Part shown: positions 37,339 through 45,560 of the stretch, piece by piece
How positions within the stretch are numbered: the stretch's first letter is position 1
Layout of the letters: the number at the start of each line of letters is the position of its first letter
Assembly (NCBI GenBank): GCA_016787285.1
Contig: JAEUUV010000207.1
Location: 1-45,560, forward strand
Direction of reading: 5' to 3'
Origin: Saprospiraceae bacterium
Lineage (GTDB): Bacteria; Bacteroidota; Bacteroidia; Chitinophagales; Saprospiraceae
DNA: 45,560 nucleotides
Notes under the pieces: model-generated
The model's database searches: none
What the model was told of the DNA's origin: nothing
What the model saw: only the letters and a program-made list of their open reading frames with translations
Position numbers and translations under genes: made by a program

Positions 37339-38712
37339 TCACTCCACAAACTTGAAAATATTCGCCTTGTACAACTGCTTGTTGGGCACGTTCACGTCCG
37401 GCTGGCCGATGCAGTAGAGCGTGCCGCTACGAATTTTGAAATTTTCGGCAAGGTAGGGCAAGGTCGTCGGGCGGTATATTTTCCCGACCAGCCCTGAGCA
37501 CAGGTCAATTTCTTTCAGGATCAGGTAGCCGCCACGGCCCTGAAACCGCCCATACACGCGCTCCAGAGCGGCATCCACCAGCACTTCCTTTTTCCAGCCG
37601 GCACTTTGGTGGTAGGTGAGCGAGCCGGACTCGTCTTGCCAGGGCGCTACGTTGAACCGCAACAGGCGGTTGTTCTGATGGTCGAGCAGGTACAGTTCCG
37701 CACCGATTTTGAACAACGGCGCGTACACCGAATCCTGCGCCAACTGGCTGAAAAAACCGATCTCGGTCACCAGCGCATTGGTCTCGGCCATTTTCGTGAG
37801 GTTGTCGGGATTGAGCGCCTGCATCGGATCGGCTAGCGGGCTTTTACCCTCAAGGATGTCGTCTTTGTCCACATCGGGGATGGTCTGCATGTACGCCGCC
37901 AGGATATTCCGATAGCGGCGCAGGAGCTGCGCTTCGACCACCTCGTCGCGGATTTGGGCCAGCAGGTGCTGCTTCCGTTCCGGATCAAAGTACGTGTACT
38001 GCACCGATTGGCGGAACGGGCCGGATTTTCGGAAAAAATAATGCTCCCGGTGTTCCAGTACACAGGGTTCCACCAGGCGGTGAAACTCTGCTGCGGCATA
38101 GCGGGGAAACGTGTCGAGCCGGTTTTCCGAGCGGGTGAATTCCCAGGCCCGGTTTTCACCGACGGCATGAAAATCGCCGGTGCAACTCTGGTGCAGGCGT
38201 TCGACAACACCGGGCAATTCCAGCGAAGCAATGGTGCGCCCATTGTCGTCGGTAAGACGCAGCACATATTTTTTGCCTTCATGCACCAGCAGCACCAGGT
38301 CTTTGCCGGCAAAAACGTAGTCCAGCAGGTTGGTTTTGAAATCTTCCTCGAAAATAGACTCGACGGGTTTGCTGGAAATGGCCACCTCGGGCAGGGAAAC
38401 CGTGTTGGGCTGCAAGGCAATTGTCAGGCGGATACTCCGGCCGGATGTGGGAACGGTGTCGAGTACGATTCGATGCGCAAAATAACCGATGCAGCGGACA
38501 GTGAGTTGCTTTGGCCTGAGAGTCGCGCGCAGTTGAAAGGCACCGACGGCATTTGTCATGGTTTGAGCGCTATCGTCCAGATGCACCGTGGCGCCCGGCA
38601 ATGCTTCGCCGAATTCGTCCATCACAGTGCCCGATACCGTCCAGCCGGGGGATTGTGCCGCGAGGGTTAGCCCGCCGAGCAGGCAGAAGCAAAAACAAAG
38701 CAGTCGTTTCAT
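37339..38712 (-). CDS. Secreted protein with CarboxypepD_reg-like domain
   Basis: A 457-residue exported protein. A signal peptide (about 1-20, ending TLAAQ) precedes a carboxypeptidase-regulatory-like domain at about 25-100 (WTVSGTVMDEFGEALPGATV, an Ig-like beta-sandwich). A C-terminal part of about 340 residues is of unknown fold, with no TonB plug or barrel. The first domain is shared with SusC-type receptors, but this protein is too short to be one. The function is unknown; a cell-envelope role is inferred. Confidence 0.75.
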   Translation of the reverse strand: MKRLLCFCFCLLGGLTLAAQSPGWTVSGTVMDEFGEALPGATVHLDDSAQTMTNAVGAFQLRATLRPKQLTVRCIGYFAHRIVLDTVPTSGRSIRLTIALQPNTVSLPEVAISSKPVESIFEEDFKTNLLDYVFAGKDLVLLVHEGKKYVLRLTDDNGRTIASLELPGVVERLHQSCTGDFHAVGENRAWEFTRSENRLDTFPRYAAAEFHRLVEPCVLEHREHYFFRKSGPFRQSVQYTYFDPERKQHLLAQIRDEVVEAQLLRRYRNILAAYMQTIPDVDKDDILEGKSPLADPMQALNPDNLTKMAETNALVTEIGFFSQLAQDSVYAPLFKIGAELYLLDHQNNRLLRFNVAPWQDESGSLTYHQSAGWKKEVLVDAALERVYGRFQGRGGYLILKEIDLCSGLVGKIYRPTTLPYLAENFKIRSGTLYCIGQPDVNVPNKQLYKANIFKFVE

Positions 38713-38827
38713 CGGGCTGAAATTCTGAAAAATACCCGACGAGCAATCGGGTCAATTCGTGAATGCCCTGTTGTGGTGTGCGAATGGTGCAAACCAGCGA
38801 GTATCGGTTTGTACTCCCCCAAACTGT

Positions 38828-38917
38828 TTTGTCATTTTGAAGAAATCCGTCCGCTCTGCGGGCACTCGTTATGTAGAAGTCCCTCGTAGAGTGGGCGGAT
38901 TTATTCAAAATGACAAA
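38828..38917. repeat. TTTGTCATTTTGAA-type palindromic element
   Basis: Two 30-nt arms (38828-38857 and 38888-38917) form an inverted repeat with three mismatches around a 30-nt centre. It lies in the gap between the cytochrome c and CarboxypepD_reg genes. It is a different family from the GC-rich and CACAGAGG elements. Confidence 0.8.
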
Positions 38918-38941
38918 AGGAAGTGAGCGCACCAACCTGAT

Positions 38942-39304
38942 TTACTTGGCAAAACCGCCCCGCGCCCAGTTTTTCAGCAGGGTAATTTCATCGGGCGTAA
39001 GCGCCGGCTTTTTCATCTTGAACGGCATAAACCTGGGATCATCCTGCGGCAACTCGACCCGGGAAATAACGGCGTTGATGTGTTTTTGAGCGGCTTCGTA
39101 GGTGTCCAGCGCCTCTTTTTTACCGTTTTGAGCCGGGTAATGGCAGGGAGCGCATTTGCCGAGCAGCAGCGGGCTGATGTCGGCAGCGTAGGTGACTTTG
39201 GGTACTGCCGGAGCCGATTTTTCCGCAGAAGTCGGCGCCGTTTTCGGTGAACAGGCTACAGCCAGAATGGCCATGAATAGCAGCAGAGCAGACAGGTGTT
39301 TCAT
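38942..39304 (-). CDS. Small cytochrome c-like lipoprotein
   Basis: A 120-residue lipoprotein with signal peptide and lipobox AVAC (Cys18). It has a single heme-binding motif CAPCH at 51-55 and a likely axial methionine in DDPRFMPFK. The architecture is that of Bacteroidota c-type cytochromes anchored in the envelope, probably for electron transfer. It lies 20 nt downstream of phoH on the same strand and may be co-transcribed. Confidence 0.85.
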   Translation of the reverse strand: MKHLSALLLFMAILAVACSPKTAPTSAEKSAPAVPKVTYAADISPLLLGKCAPCHYPAQNGKKEALDTYEAAQKHINAVISRVELPQDDPRFMPFKMKKPALTPDEITLLKNWARGGFAK

Positions 39305-39324
39305 AGAAAAATGTATAGAAAAGT

Positions 39325-40356
39325 TTAATTGTTTCCTTCTTCTGATTTGGCGCGCTCCTCGGCTTCTCTTTTCAGGCGGTTTTGCTCGCGTTTGGTGCGT
39401 TCTTCGGCTTCGATTTTGTCGTAAGCCTTGATGATATCCTTGACCAGGCGGTGGCGCACCACGTCTTCGGTCGTAAGCGAAAGCACCTCGATGCCGCTCA
39501 CCCCGTCAAGGATTTCCATGGCCTGCCGGAGGCCCGACTTCTGGTGGCCTGGCAGGTCAATCTGGCTCAGGTCGCCGGTGATAATGCACTTGGCGCTGGG
39601 GCCGAGTCGGGTGAGGAACATCTTGATTTGCAGCGGTGTGGCGTTTTGTGCCTCGTCGAGAATGATGTAGGCGTTGTCTAATGTGCGGCCGCGCATGAAG
39701 GCTAGCGGGGCGATTTCAATGACACGGTTGTCCATGAAAAACTGGAGCTTGTCCATGGGCAGCATATCGTCGAGCGCGTCGTAGAGCGGGCGCAGGTAGG
39801 GGTCTACCTTTTCCTTGAGGTCGCCGGGCAGAAAGCCAAGGTTTTCGCCGGCCTCCACGGCCGGGCGGGTAAGCACAATCTTTTTGACCATCTTGTTCTT
39901 CAGCGCACGCACGGCAATAGCCACGGCGGTATAGGTTTTGCCGGTGCCGGCCGGGCCGATGGCGAATACGATGTCGTTGGTTTCGCACACCTCCACGAGG
40001 CGTTTCTGGTTGCGGGTTTTGGCCTTGATGGGCCGCCCGTCGCGCCCGAACAGGATGGCGTTGCTGGACTCCCCGTTCACGGGGATGCGTACCTCGAAGG
40101 GATTTTCGCCACCGAGCAGGTCTTCCACCGTCTGCACCGACAATTCCTGATGTTCGCGCAGGTAGCGCACCATCATTTCGAATTTGGCCTTGGCCGGCTG
40201 GGTGTATTTTTTTTCGCCGGAAAGTTTCAGGCTGTTGCCCCGGGAGGTAATGGTCACGTCAGGGAAGGCTTTGCGCAGCAGATTCAGTTTTGCGTTGTTT
40301 TCGCCGTAGAGCTCGACGGGGTCAATGCCCTCGACGGTGAGAATAATTTCGCTCAA
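39325..40356 (-). CDS. phoH: PhoH-like ATPase
   Basis: A 343-residue cytoplasmic ATPase of the PhoH family, thought to act in RNA metabolism. Walker A GPAGTGKT is at 134-141; the later motifs are [20 protein letters not shown] and the Walker B region [12 protein letters not shown]. The N-terminal region resembles a KH-like domain, and a charged C-terminal tail of about 25 residues is rich in KR and E. Length and order fit the family. Confidence 0.93.
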   Translation of the reverse strand: MSEIILTVEGIDPVELYGENNAKLNLLRKAFPDVTITSRGNSLKLSGEKKYTQPAKAKFEMMVRYLREHQELSVQTVEDLLGGENPFEVRIPVNGESSNAILFGRDGRPIKAKTRNQKRLVEVCETNDIVFAIGPAGTGKTYTAVAIAVRALKNKMVKKIVLTRPAVEAGENLGFLPGDLKEKVDPYLRPLYDALDDMLPMDKLQFFMDNRVIEIAPLAFMRGRTLDNAYIILDEAQNATPLQIKMFLTRLGPSAKCIITGDLSQIDLPGHQKSGLRQAMEILDGVSGIEVLSLTTEDVVRHRLVKDIIKAYDKIEAEERTKREQNRLKREAEERAKSEEGNN

Positions 40357-40449
40357 TTTTCAGTGTTGATTTAGCAGCAGCGGGAGGGGATGGAATTTAT
40401 TTTCCAGTTTCCGGGGGCATAAAACGCCATGCCTCCATGCTTTTGTCCA

Positions 40450-40457
40450 TACTTTTG
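40450..40457 (+). promoter_or_regulatory. -7 box TACTTTTG for the DUF62 gene
   Basis: A perfect TAnnTTTG box 75 nt before the ATG at 40533. No -33 box was found at the standard distance. Confidence 0.4.
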
Positions 40458-40532
40458 TGTGCTGTTTTTTACGCCTGTAAAAGTAGGGTGAAAAACGAGT
40501 TGCCGAACAACAATTTATCCGCTAAAGTTTCC

Positions 40533-41315
40533 ATGGAACCAAGGCCCATCATTACCCTGACCACCGATTTCGGCACCCAGGACCACTATGCAGGCGCCCT
40601 GAAAGGCGCCTTGCTCCGGGCTTGCCCGAACGCACGTTTGATTGATATTTCACACGAAGTCAAACCATTCGACATCGTGCAGGCGGCGCTGGTAGCCCGC
40701 CATGCCTGCCCGGAATTTCCCGAAGGAACCATCCATCTTGTGGCGGTAAATTGTGTGTACGACACGCATTTTCGTTTCGTGGTCGCTCGCTCGAACGGGC
40801 ATTTTTTCCTGGCTCCCGACAACGGTGTGCTGACCCTGCTGTTTGAGCAACTGCCTGAAGCGGACGTGCGGGTGCTGACCGATTCCGACCCGGCACATTT
40901 TCCTGGAAAAACCGCCTTTTCCGCTGCCGCTGCGCACCTTGCCGCCGGCCGGCCTTTCGAAGAAATCGGCCCGACTGCCGGCCCACTGACCGAGCGCATC
41001 GGTTTGCGGCCCGTCATTACCCCAACCCGGATCCGCGGCACGGTCATTCACATTGACAACTTTGAAAACGCCTTGGTCAATATTGACCGGAATACGTTTG
41101 AAAACGCCGCTCAGAACCGCCCGTTCTCGTTGTTCTTCAAACGCAACGACCCGATTACCCGCCTGTCGCAGCGCTACTGTGATGTGCCCGTAGGCGAGCC
41201 GCTCTTCCTGTTCAACAGCGCCGGACTGCTCGAAATTGCCGTGAACATGGGCCGGGCAGCCACGTTGCTGGGGCTGAAGGTGGAGGATGTGGTGGAACTG
41301 GTTTTTGAGGAATAG
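40533..41315 (+). CDS. DUF62 S-adenosylmethionine hydrolase (adenosine-forming)
   Basis: A 260-residue protein of the SAM hydroxide adenosyltransferase family (DUF62), which hydrolyses S-adenosylmethionine to adenosine and methionine. The N-terminal ITLTTDFGTQDHYAGALKG holds the conserved aspartate; later motifs are LIDISHEVKPFD, FFLAPDNGVLT and GTVIHIDNFENALVNI. I prefer the ATG at 40533, the usual domain start. A longer in-frame start at 40437 would add a short lipoprotein-like leader, which is unlikely for a cytoplasmic enzyme. Confidence 0.9.
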   Translation: MEPRPIITLTTDFGTQDHYAGALKGALLRACPNARLIDISHEVKPFDIVQAALVARHACPEFPEGTIHLVAVNCVYDTHFRFVVARSNGHFFLAPDNGVLTLLFEQLPEADVRVLTDSDPAHFPGKTAFSAAAAHLAAGRPFEEIGPTAGPLTERIGLRPVITPTRIRGTVIHIDNFENALVNIDRNTFENAAQNRPFSLFFKRNDPITRLSQRYCDVPVGEPLFLFNSAGLLEIAVNMGRAATLLGLKVEDVVELVFEE

Positions 41316-41367
41316 TTTTGCCCGCCTTCCCCGAATTTCCCGGACATTTGCGCGCAACGAAAACACC

Positions 41368-42633
41368 ATGCAACTACTACTGAGAAACATTCGGGTTTGT
41401 ACCGAAAAAGAAACCACCCCGTCGGTGGACATTCGCATTGGCGATGGTATCATTCGCGCCGTGGGCAAAAAACTGCCTATGGAAGCCGGCGTGCACGAGG
41501 TGATTTTTGAGCAGGAAACTTGTGCGTCACCGGGCTGGATGGATGTAGGGCCGCAGCCGGGCGAACCGGGCTTCGAGCATCGGGAAGCGCTGCGCACACT
41601 CGCCGATGCTGCGGCTGCCGGCGGGTTCACGGCGTTGGCGCCGATGCCGAACACAGCGCCCGCGGTGGATTCCAAATCGGGCGTGACGTACCTGCACAGC
41701 AAAACCGCCGGCTACGCCACTCATTTCCACCCCATCGGCGCTGTCTCGGTGGGCACGGCCGGCAAAGACATGGCCGAACTGTACGACATGCACGCAGCGG
41801 GCGCCGTGGCATTTTCCGACGGCTCGCACCCCGTGCAGGATGCAGGGCTGTTGCTGCGGGCCTTGCAATATTCCAGAGCATTCAACAGTCTGATTTTCGA
41901 CTTTCCGCACCACAAAAGCATCGCCGGGAGCGGCATGATGCACGAGGGAATCATCAGTACCCGATTGGGCATGAAAGCGATTCCGGCACTGGCCGAAGAG
42001 ATTGTGGTTCAGCGCGACTTGAGTTTGTTGGAGTATTCCGGCGGGCGTTTGCACTTACACCTGATCTCTACCCGCAAAGGGGTGGAAATGGTGCGACGGG
42101 CCAAAGCCGCCGGATTGGCTGTGACGGCTTCTGCAGCCGTGGCAAACCTGTGCTTCACCGACGAGATGCTTGCCGATTTTGACAGCAACTGGAAAGTAAT
42201 GCCTCCTCTGCGTAGTGCCGAACACCGCGAGGCTCTGCTGGAAGGCGTGGCCGACGGCACCATTGATTTTCTCTGCACCAACCATACACCCTGGGACCCG
42301 GAGGCCAAAAACCTGGAATTTCCTTACGCTGAATTCGGCATGACCGGACTGGAAACAGCCTTCGCGCTGTGCCGGACGTATTTGGACAAACAACTTTCCC
42401 TGCAAGACCTGGTTCGCCTTTGGGCCATCGGCCCGCGCAAGGTATTGGGCCTGCCTGTTCCGGAAATCAAGCCCGGCGCTCCGGCAGAGTTGACGCTGTT
42501 CAGCCCCGATGTATCGTGGACGTTCTCCGCAGCCGGCATCCGCTCCAAATCGGCCAACACGCCGTTTGTGGGAAGTGATTTCAAAGGCAAGGTGGTCGGG
42601 GTGGTGAGCAAGGGGCAGTTTTGCCCGGCGTGA
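41368..42633 (+). CDS. Dihydroorotase-like protein without metal ligands
   Basis: A 421-residue member of the dihydroorotase/amidohydrolase family. The opening pattern PGWMDVGPQPGEPG at 55-68 stands where active enzymes have PGFIDMHVHLREPG, so the HxH zinc ligands and the substrate arginine are replaced (G61, Q63, G65). Later positions are also changed: ASAAVANLCFTDE in place of the His-rich segment, and CTNHTPWDPE in place of ATDHAPH. It is probably a non-catalytic homologue, perhaps a structural partner of aspartate carbamoyltransferase as in the inactive PyrC' of some bacteria. The ATG at 41368 begins the conserved start. The gene ends at the palindromic repeat 42638-42734. Confidence 0.82.
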   Translation: MQLLLRNIRVCTEKETTPSVDIRIGDGIIRAVGKKLPMEAGVHEVIFEQETCASPGWMDVGPQPGEPGFEHREALRTLADAAAAGGFTALAPMPNTAPAVDSKSGVTYLHSKTAGYATHFHPIGAVSVGTAGKDMAELYDMHAAGAVAFSDGSHPVQDAGLLLRALQYSRAFNSLIFDFPHHKSIAGSGMMHEGIISTRLGMKAIPALAEEIVVQRDLSLLEYSGGRLHLHLISTRKGVEMVRRAKAAGLAVTASAAVANLCFTDEMLADFDSNWKVMPPLRSAEHREALLEGVADGTIDFLCTNHTPWDPEAKNLEFPYAEFGMTGLETAFALCRTYLDKQLSLQDLVRLWAIGPRKVLGLPVPEIKPGAPAELTLFSPDVSWTFSAAGIRSKSANTPFVGSDFKGKVVGVVSKGQFCPA

Positions 42634-42637
42634 CCCA

Positions 42638-42734
42638 AAAAAAAGTGCCACAGAGGCTCACAGAGTTTTAGAGAGCACAGAGATAAAAACTCTGTGTCCT
42701 CTAAAACTCTGTGAGCCTCTGTGGCACTTTTTTT
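42638..42734. repeat. Palindromic CACAGAGG-type element, copy 2
   Basis: Two 45-nt arms (42638-42682 and 42690-42734) form an inverted repeat with two mismatches and a 7-nt loop. The same sequence core as copy 1 at 7619-7728 (CACAGAGGCTCACAGAG). It ends in T-rich runs on both strands and lies between two convergent genes, so it may also act as a bidirectional terminator. Confidence 0.85.
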
Positions 42735-42755
42735 AATCTACGGTAAGGCAAAGGC

Positions 42756-43280
42756 TTATTCTGCCTCCATGTCTACCGGCTCCTGACGGGTATCGCCCGT
42801 GTCGTTGCCGCTGCTGCTGTCGGTATCTTCAGCAGCATCCGTGACCACATTGAATTTGACGGTAGCAATCACTTCCGGGTGGAATTTGACCTGCGCCTCG
42901 TAGCTGCCGAGTTCTTTTACTTCCTCGGGCATTTCCACGATGCGTTTTTCGATGGTGAGGCCGACCTGTTCGCGGATAGCGTCCACGAGATGCTGGGCGG
43001 TTACGGAGCCGAAGAGGCGGCCACTTTCGCCGGCTTTCGCCACAATTTTGAGCGCTTTGGCGGCCAGTTTGGCGGCGTACTCTTTGTACGTGCCCACCAT
43101 GGCGGCCTCTTTTTTGTCGGACTGTTTCTTCAGCCCTTCCAGGCGCGCTTTGTTGGCTTTGTTGGCCACAATGGCCATCCCGCGCGGGATGAGGTAGTTG
43201 CGGCCATAACCGTCTTTGACTTTGACGATGTCGTGCTTGGCGCCTACTTTTTCGATATGTTCGAGGAGAATGATATCCAT
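42756..43280 (-). CDS. rplI: 50S ribosomal protein L9
   Basis: A 174-residue L9, starting MDIILLEHIEKVGAKHDIV with the conserved YGRNYLIPRGMAIVA. The C-terminal domain has EVKELGSYEAQVKFHPEVIA. It carries an acidic tail of about 25 residues beyond the usual end (DAAEDTDSSS, EPVDMEAE). It is the third gene of the rpsF-rpsR-rplI operon. A long upstream extension of the frame is out of place; the ATG at 43280 is clearly the L9 start. Confidence 0.95.
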   Translation of the reverse strand: MDIILLEHIEKVGAKHDIVKVKDGYGRNYLIPRGMAIVANKANKARLEGLKKQSDKKEAAMVGTYKEYAAKLAAKALKIVAKAGESGRLFGSVTAQHLVDAIREQVGLTIEKRIVEMPEEVKELGSYEAQVKFHPEVIATVKFNVVTDAAEDTDSSSGNDTGDTRQEPVDMEAE

Positions 43281-43350
43281 CTCGTTTTGAAAATTTTTGA
43301 TTGATGAAATTGACAGCCTCCGGCGATATGCCGGCACGCCGCAGTACAAT

Positions 43351-43620
43351 TTACTTGAGCAAGTCGCCCACGAACGGCAGCATACCGAGGTGGCGGGCGC
43401 GTTTGACGGCGGTAGCCACGCGGCGCTGGTATTTGAGGCTGTTGCCGGTGATGCGGCGGGGCAGCAGTTTGCCTTGTTCGTTGATGAACTGAATGAGGAA
43501 ATCGGGGTCTTTGTAATCAATGTACTTGATGCCGAATTTGCGGAAACGGCAGTATTTTCTCTGATTCAGCCCGATTTTCGGATTGCTGAGAAATTTTACG
43601 TCTTCTCTCGAAGCAGCCAT
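43351..43620 (-). CDS. rpsR: 30S ribosomal protein S18
   Basis: An 89-residue S18 with conserved [20 protein letters not shown] and [20 protein letters not shown]. It sits in the classical order rpsF-rpsR-rplI. Confidence 0.96.
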   Translation of the reverse strand: MAASREDVKFLSNPKIGLNQRKYCRFRKFGIKYIDYKDPDFLIQFINEQGKLLPRRITGNSLKYQRRVATAVKRARHLGMLPFVGDLLK

Positions 43621-43671
43621 ATTGTTGTAAAATTGGAAAGTGAACGAATAGGTGGTTTTGGTCGGGGTTGT

Positions 43672-44118
43672 TTAAGCCTCGGCGGTTTCTTCAACTTCGG
43701 CGGTGTCAAGATCAACAACTACGGGAGCCGCAACAACGGTTTCCGGAGCGGGGGCAATGGCAGATTGGCTCTTCTTGCCACGCTTGCCGATGCGGCCGTT
43801 GCGCTTGTCGTCGTTGTACTTGATGCCGTACTTGTCGAGTTTGACGGTGAGGAAACGCAGCAACTTTTCGTTGCGCTTGAGGCCAAGTTCAAACTTGACA
43901 AGCCATTCGGCTTCCAGGCAACCGAACTCCACGCAGTAATAAACGCCGCTGGAACGCCGGTTGATCGGATAGGCCAATTGCTTAAGCCCCATTTCATCCA
44001 CAGCCACGATGGTGGCGCCGAAATTTTTCAATTCGTTCAGGATGTGGTCTGCTGTCGATTTGACTTCATCGCCCGACAGCACTGGATCTACGATGAAGGT
44101 GACTTCGTAATGTCTCAT
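43672..44118 (-). CDS. rpsF: 30S ribosomal protein S6
   Basis: A 148-residue S6, starting MRHYEVTFIVDPVLSGDEVK with the typical GLKQLAYPINRRSSGVYY core. A C-terminal tail of about 40 residues, alanine-, valine- and acid-rich, is longer than in Escherichia coli. A good promoter precedes it at 44167-44197. I did not recognise an S6:S18 leader motif in the short leader. Confidence 0.95.
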   Translation of the reverse strand: MRHYEVTFIVDPVLSGDEVKSTADHILNELKNFGATIVAVDEMGLKQLAYPINRRSSGVYYCVEFGCLEAEWLVKFELGLKRNEKLLRFLTVKLDKYGIKYNDDKRNGRIGKRGKKSQSAIAPAPETVVAAPVVVDLDTAEVEETAEA

Positions 44119-44166
44119 TTTCAGATACTTGTGTAGAAATAAATGAACGTTTGCTAAAAGCGGGTG

Positions 44167-44197
44167 CGAAGGTAGGCCATTGTGCCGGAAATGCCAA
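44167..44197 (-). promoter_or_regulatory. Promoter of the rpsF-rpsR-rplI operon
   Basis: On the minus strand TTGG (44194-44197) and TACCTTCG (44167-44174) are 19 nt apart. Each differs by one base from the Bacteroidota consensus TTTG and TAnnTTTG, and the spacing is ideal. Transcription would start near 44160, about 40 nt before rpsF. Confidence 0.65.
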
Positions 44198-44231
44198 GCG
44201 CTGAATTATTTTTTCCCGCGTCAACCGGACA

Positions 44232-45560
44232 TTATTTCGCAAACAGGATACCGTTCAGGCTTTGCATGCGCATTTCTTTTTTATCGAACCGGGCTTGCGA
44301 AACATACAACCGTACTGCCGACTTTTTGCCACGCAGTTCCAGTATCGCCGCGCTGTCGGGCATGGCGAAGTAGTCGTTGCTGCCGGCAGCAGTTGTCCAG
44401 CTGCGCATGGCCGGCTCAAGCGGGATGGAGTCGGTGGTTGTTTTCCCGCCGGCACCAAGAAGCAGCAACGCTTTGCCGTCAGGTGAAAACACTGCAAAAT
44501 GACCGGCAGGACGGTTGAGCGCATCGCCACCCTCGTGCAGTTCAATCCGGTAAAATGTGCGGTAGCCGGCGATGATGCCGCTCTGCGGTTTGGGTTGTTG
44601 CGGGTACACCGATACCATCGCGAGTTGTCCATCTGCCGCCACTCCTGCCGGCTCCGCCTTGAGCCAGCGGGCGATATCTGTGGCCCGGGAATAGTACCCG
44701 TTTTTGCTGGTATCGGTAGCAATCGTCCGGATGGGTACGGGGAACCACGGCTCAATCCGGTCAAGTGCATCGTGTTTGCTCAGGAGCAGCAGGCAGGAGT
44801 GGATTCGTTCGGCGTCTTCCTTTGGTGCGGCGCTGCCGGCAGCCTTGAGCACACCGCCTTCAAACCGCCCGTTTTTTTCAAGCAGACTGTGCAAAATGGT
44901 TGTCTGGTTGCGCTCCGACACCTCGAATGCGCTGATCGGACCGATCACCGCCACCAGCACAAAAAGCCCCAACGAGATGGGGATGAACTTGATGTTGTCG
45001 GTTTTAGACCATAAAAAATACCCGCACATGACCAGCAGCCACACCCCGGCATGTGCCACGAAATAGCGCTCCGGGGTGATGCCGTAGTCGGAAATACGCC
45101 GCCCGATGGCCACAAACAGCAGCCCGACCATCGGCAGCAGCACCCACCAGAACCACTTGCGGTAGGCCTGCACGATCTTGCTGTCGGAATACTCCGGCAG
45201 GAGGTAGTTGATCAGGTAGGTGAAAATTCCCGCCACCGAAAAACCCAGCACCAGTGATGATACCCAGCCCTGCGGCAGGTCCCAAGTGACAAGAATTTTG
45301 ATCGAATAGGCATACAAAATCAGGAAGTACAACCCCACGATGGGGATAAGGATGTACTGACACAGGTTTTTAAACACCACATTGTAACTACGTTCCTTTT
45401 CCTCAAACTGAAACCTTGCGGGAAAGTGGTAAAGGAAAAATGTGGTCTGAAACACACCCGTCAGCACAGCAAACAAATGGACATACATTTTCCCGCTGAT
45501 ATCGAGGTTAAACAACTCGTTCACGGCCAGCAAAGCAAGCGAGAGTCCACTGTGCAGAAT
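44232..45560 (-). CDS. DUF4153 membrane protein, 5' end off the window
   Basis: A protein open to the right edge; the true start is beyond the window. The visible part has five or six hydrophobic segments (for example LCQYILIPIVGLYFLILYAY, VSSLVLGFSVAGIFTYLINY, FIPISLGLFVLVAVIGPISA). A central RISDYGITPERYFV segment typical of DUF4153 is present, followed by a soluble C-terminal region of about 230 residues. The function is unknown. A TTG at 45533 is within the frame and need not be the real start. Confidence 0.85.
   Translation of the reverse strand: MLHSGLSLALLAVNELFNLDISGKMYVHLFAVLTGVFQTTFFLYHFPARFQFEEKERSYNVVFKNLCQYILIPIVGLYFLILYAYSIKILVTWDLPQGWVSSLVLGFSVAGIFTYLINYLLPEYSDSKIVQAYRKWFWWVLLPMVGLLFVAIGRRISDYGITPERYFVAHAGVWLLVMCGYFLWSKTDNIKFIPISLGLFVLVAVIGPISAFEVSERNQTTILHSLLEKNGRFEGGVLKAAGSAAPKEDAERIHSCLLLLSKHDALDRIEPWFPVPIRTIATDTSKNGYYSRATDIARWLKAEPAGVAADGQLAMVSVYPQQPKPQSGIIAGYRTFYRIELHEGGDALNRPAGHFAVFSPDGKALLLLGAGGKTTTDSIPLEPAMRSWTTAAGSNDYFAMPDSAAILELRGKKSAVRLYVSQARFDKKEMRMQSLNGILFAK

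Noticed and set aside
40437-40532. Lipoprotein-like leader on the DUF62 protein
   Set aside because: The family is cytoplasmic and the ATG at 40533 begins exactly at the conserved domain; the longer form is possible but unlikely.
44119-44166. S6:S18 leader RNA
   Set aside because: The leader is only about 40 nt and I could not find the expected motif.

Overview
The window reads as a chromosomal segment of a Bacteroidota bacterium with moderately high GC. The evidence is a SusC/SusD outer-membrane pair, recurring TAnnTTTG promoter boxes, genes without Shine-Dalgarno sequences, a GH3-like adenylating enzyme, a DUF4153 protein and many short palindromic repeats. A Saprospiria-like member is my guess from gene content and is not proven by any marker here. 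No rRNA, tRNA, CRISPR array, transposase or integrase was seen.

Left edge (1-4.9 kb): a rightward accessory and defence cluster. It holds a RhuM-Fic fusion, an AAA15-type ATPase and a RloB/TOPRIM protein (an RloAB or AbiL-like pair), and a type I methyltransferase subunit (hsdM) coupled to RloB by a GTGA overlap. No hsdS or hsdR is visible in the window, but a short HsdS-like tail lies between the RhuM-Fic gene and the ATPase gene. A perfect 9-bp dyad overlaps the ATPase promoter.

5-18.4 kb: an inositol-monophosphatase-like enzyme, a GH3-family protein, a large multi-pass membrane protein, an isolated SusC/SusD pair closed by a strong terminator, RecQ helicase, and a glucosaminidase-like protein that appears to lack its catalytic glutamate.

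18.4-31.8 kb: an ftsK-metF pair, methylmalonyl-CoA mutase carrying an in-frame palindromic insertion, a TlpA-like thioredoxin, a family-2-like glycosyltransferase beside a deleted gene remnant, an NTF2-like protein, a NUDIX hydrolase, a VWA protein with three internal repeats, a COG2509-type flavoprotein, and two related small secreted proteins.

32-45.6 kb: a PhoD-like phosphatase with gpsA; NifU-like protein, a small unknown and ComF; an unknown 141-residue protein preceded by three 21-bp-period iterons; a CarboxypepD_reg protein; PhoH with a cytochrome c lipoprotein; a DUF62 SAM hydrolase; a dihydroorotase-like protein that has lost its metal ligands; the rpsF-rpsR-rplI ribosomal operon with a good promoter; and a DUF4153 membrane protein running off the right edge.

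Several families of palindromic repeats recur between genes. They are a GC-rich element, a CACAGAGG-type element, a TTTGTCATTTTGAA-type element and short REP-like palindromes, together with ACTCAAA heptamers and AACCAGAAACC units. One further palindromic element sits inside a coding sequence.
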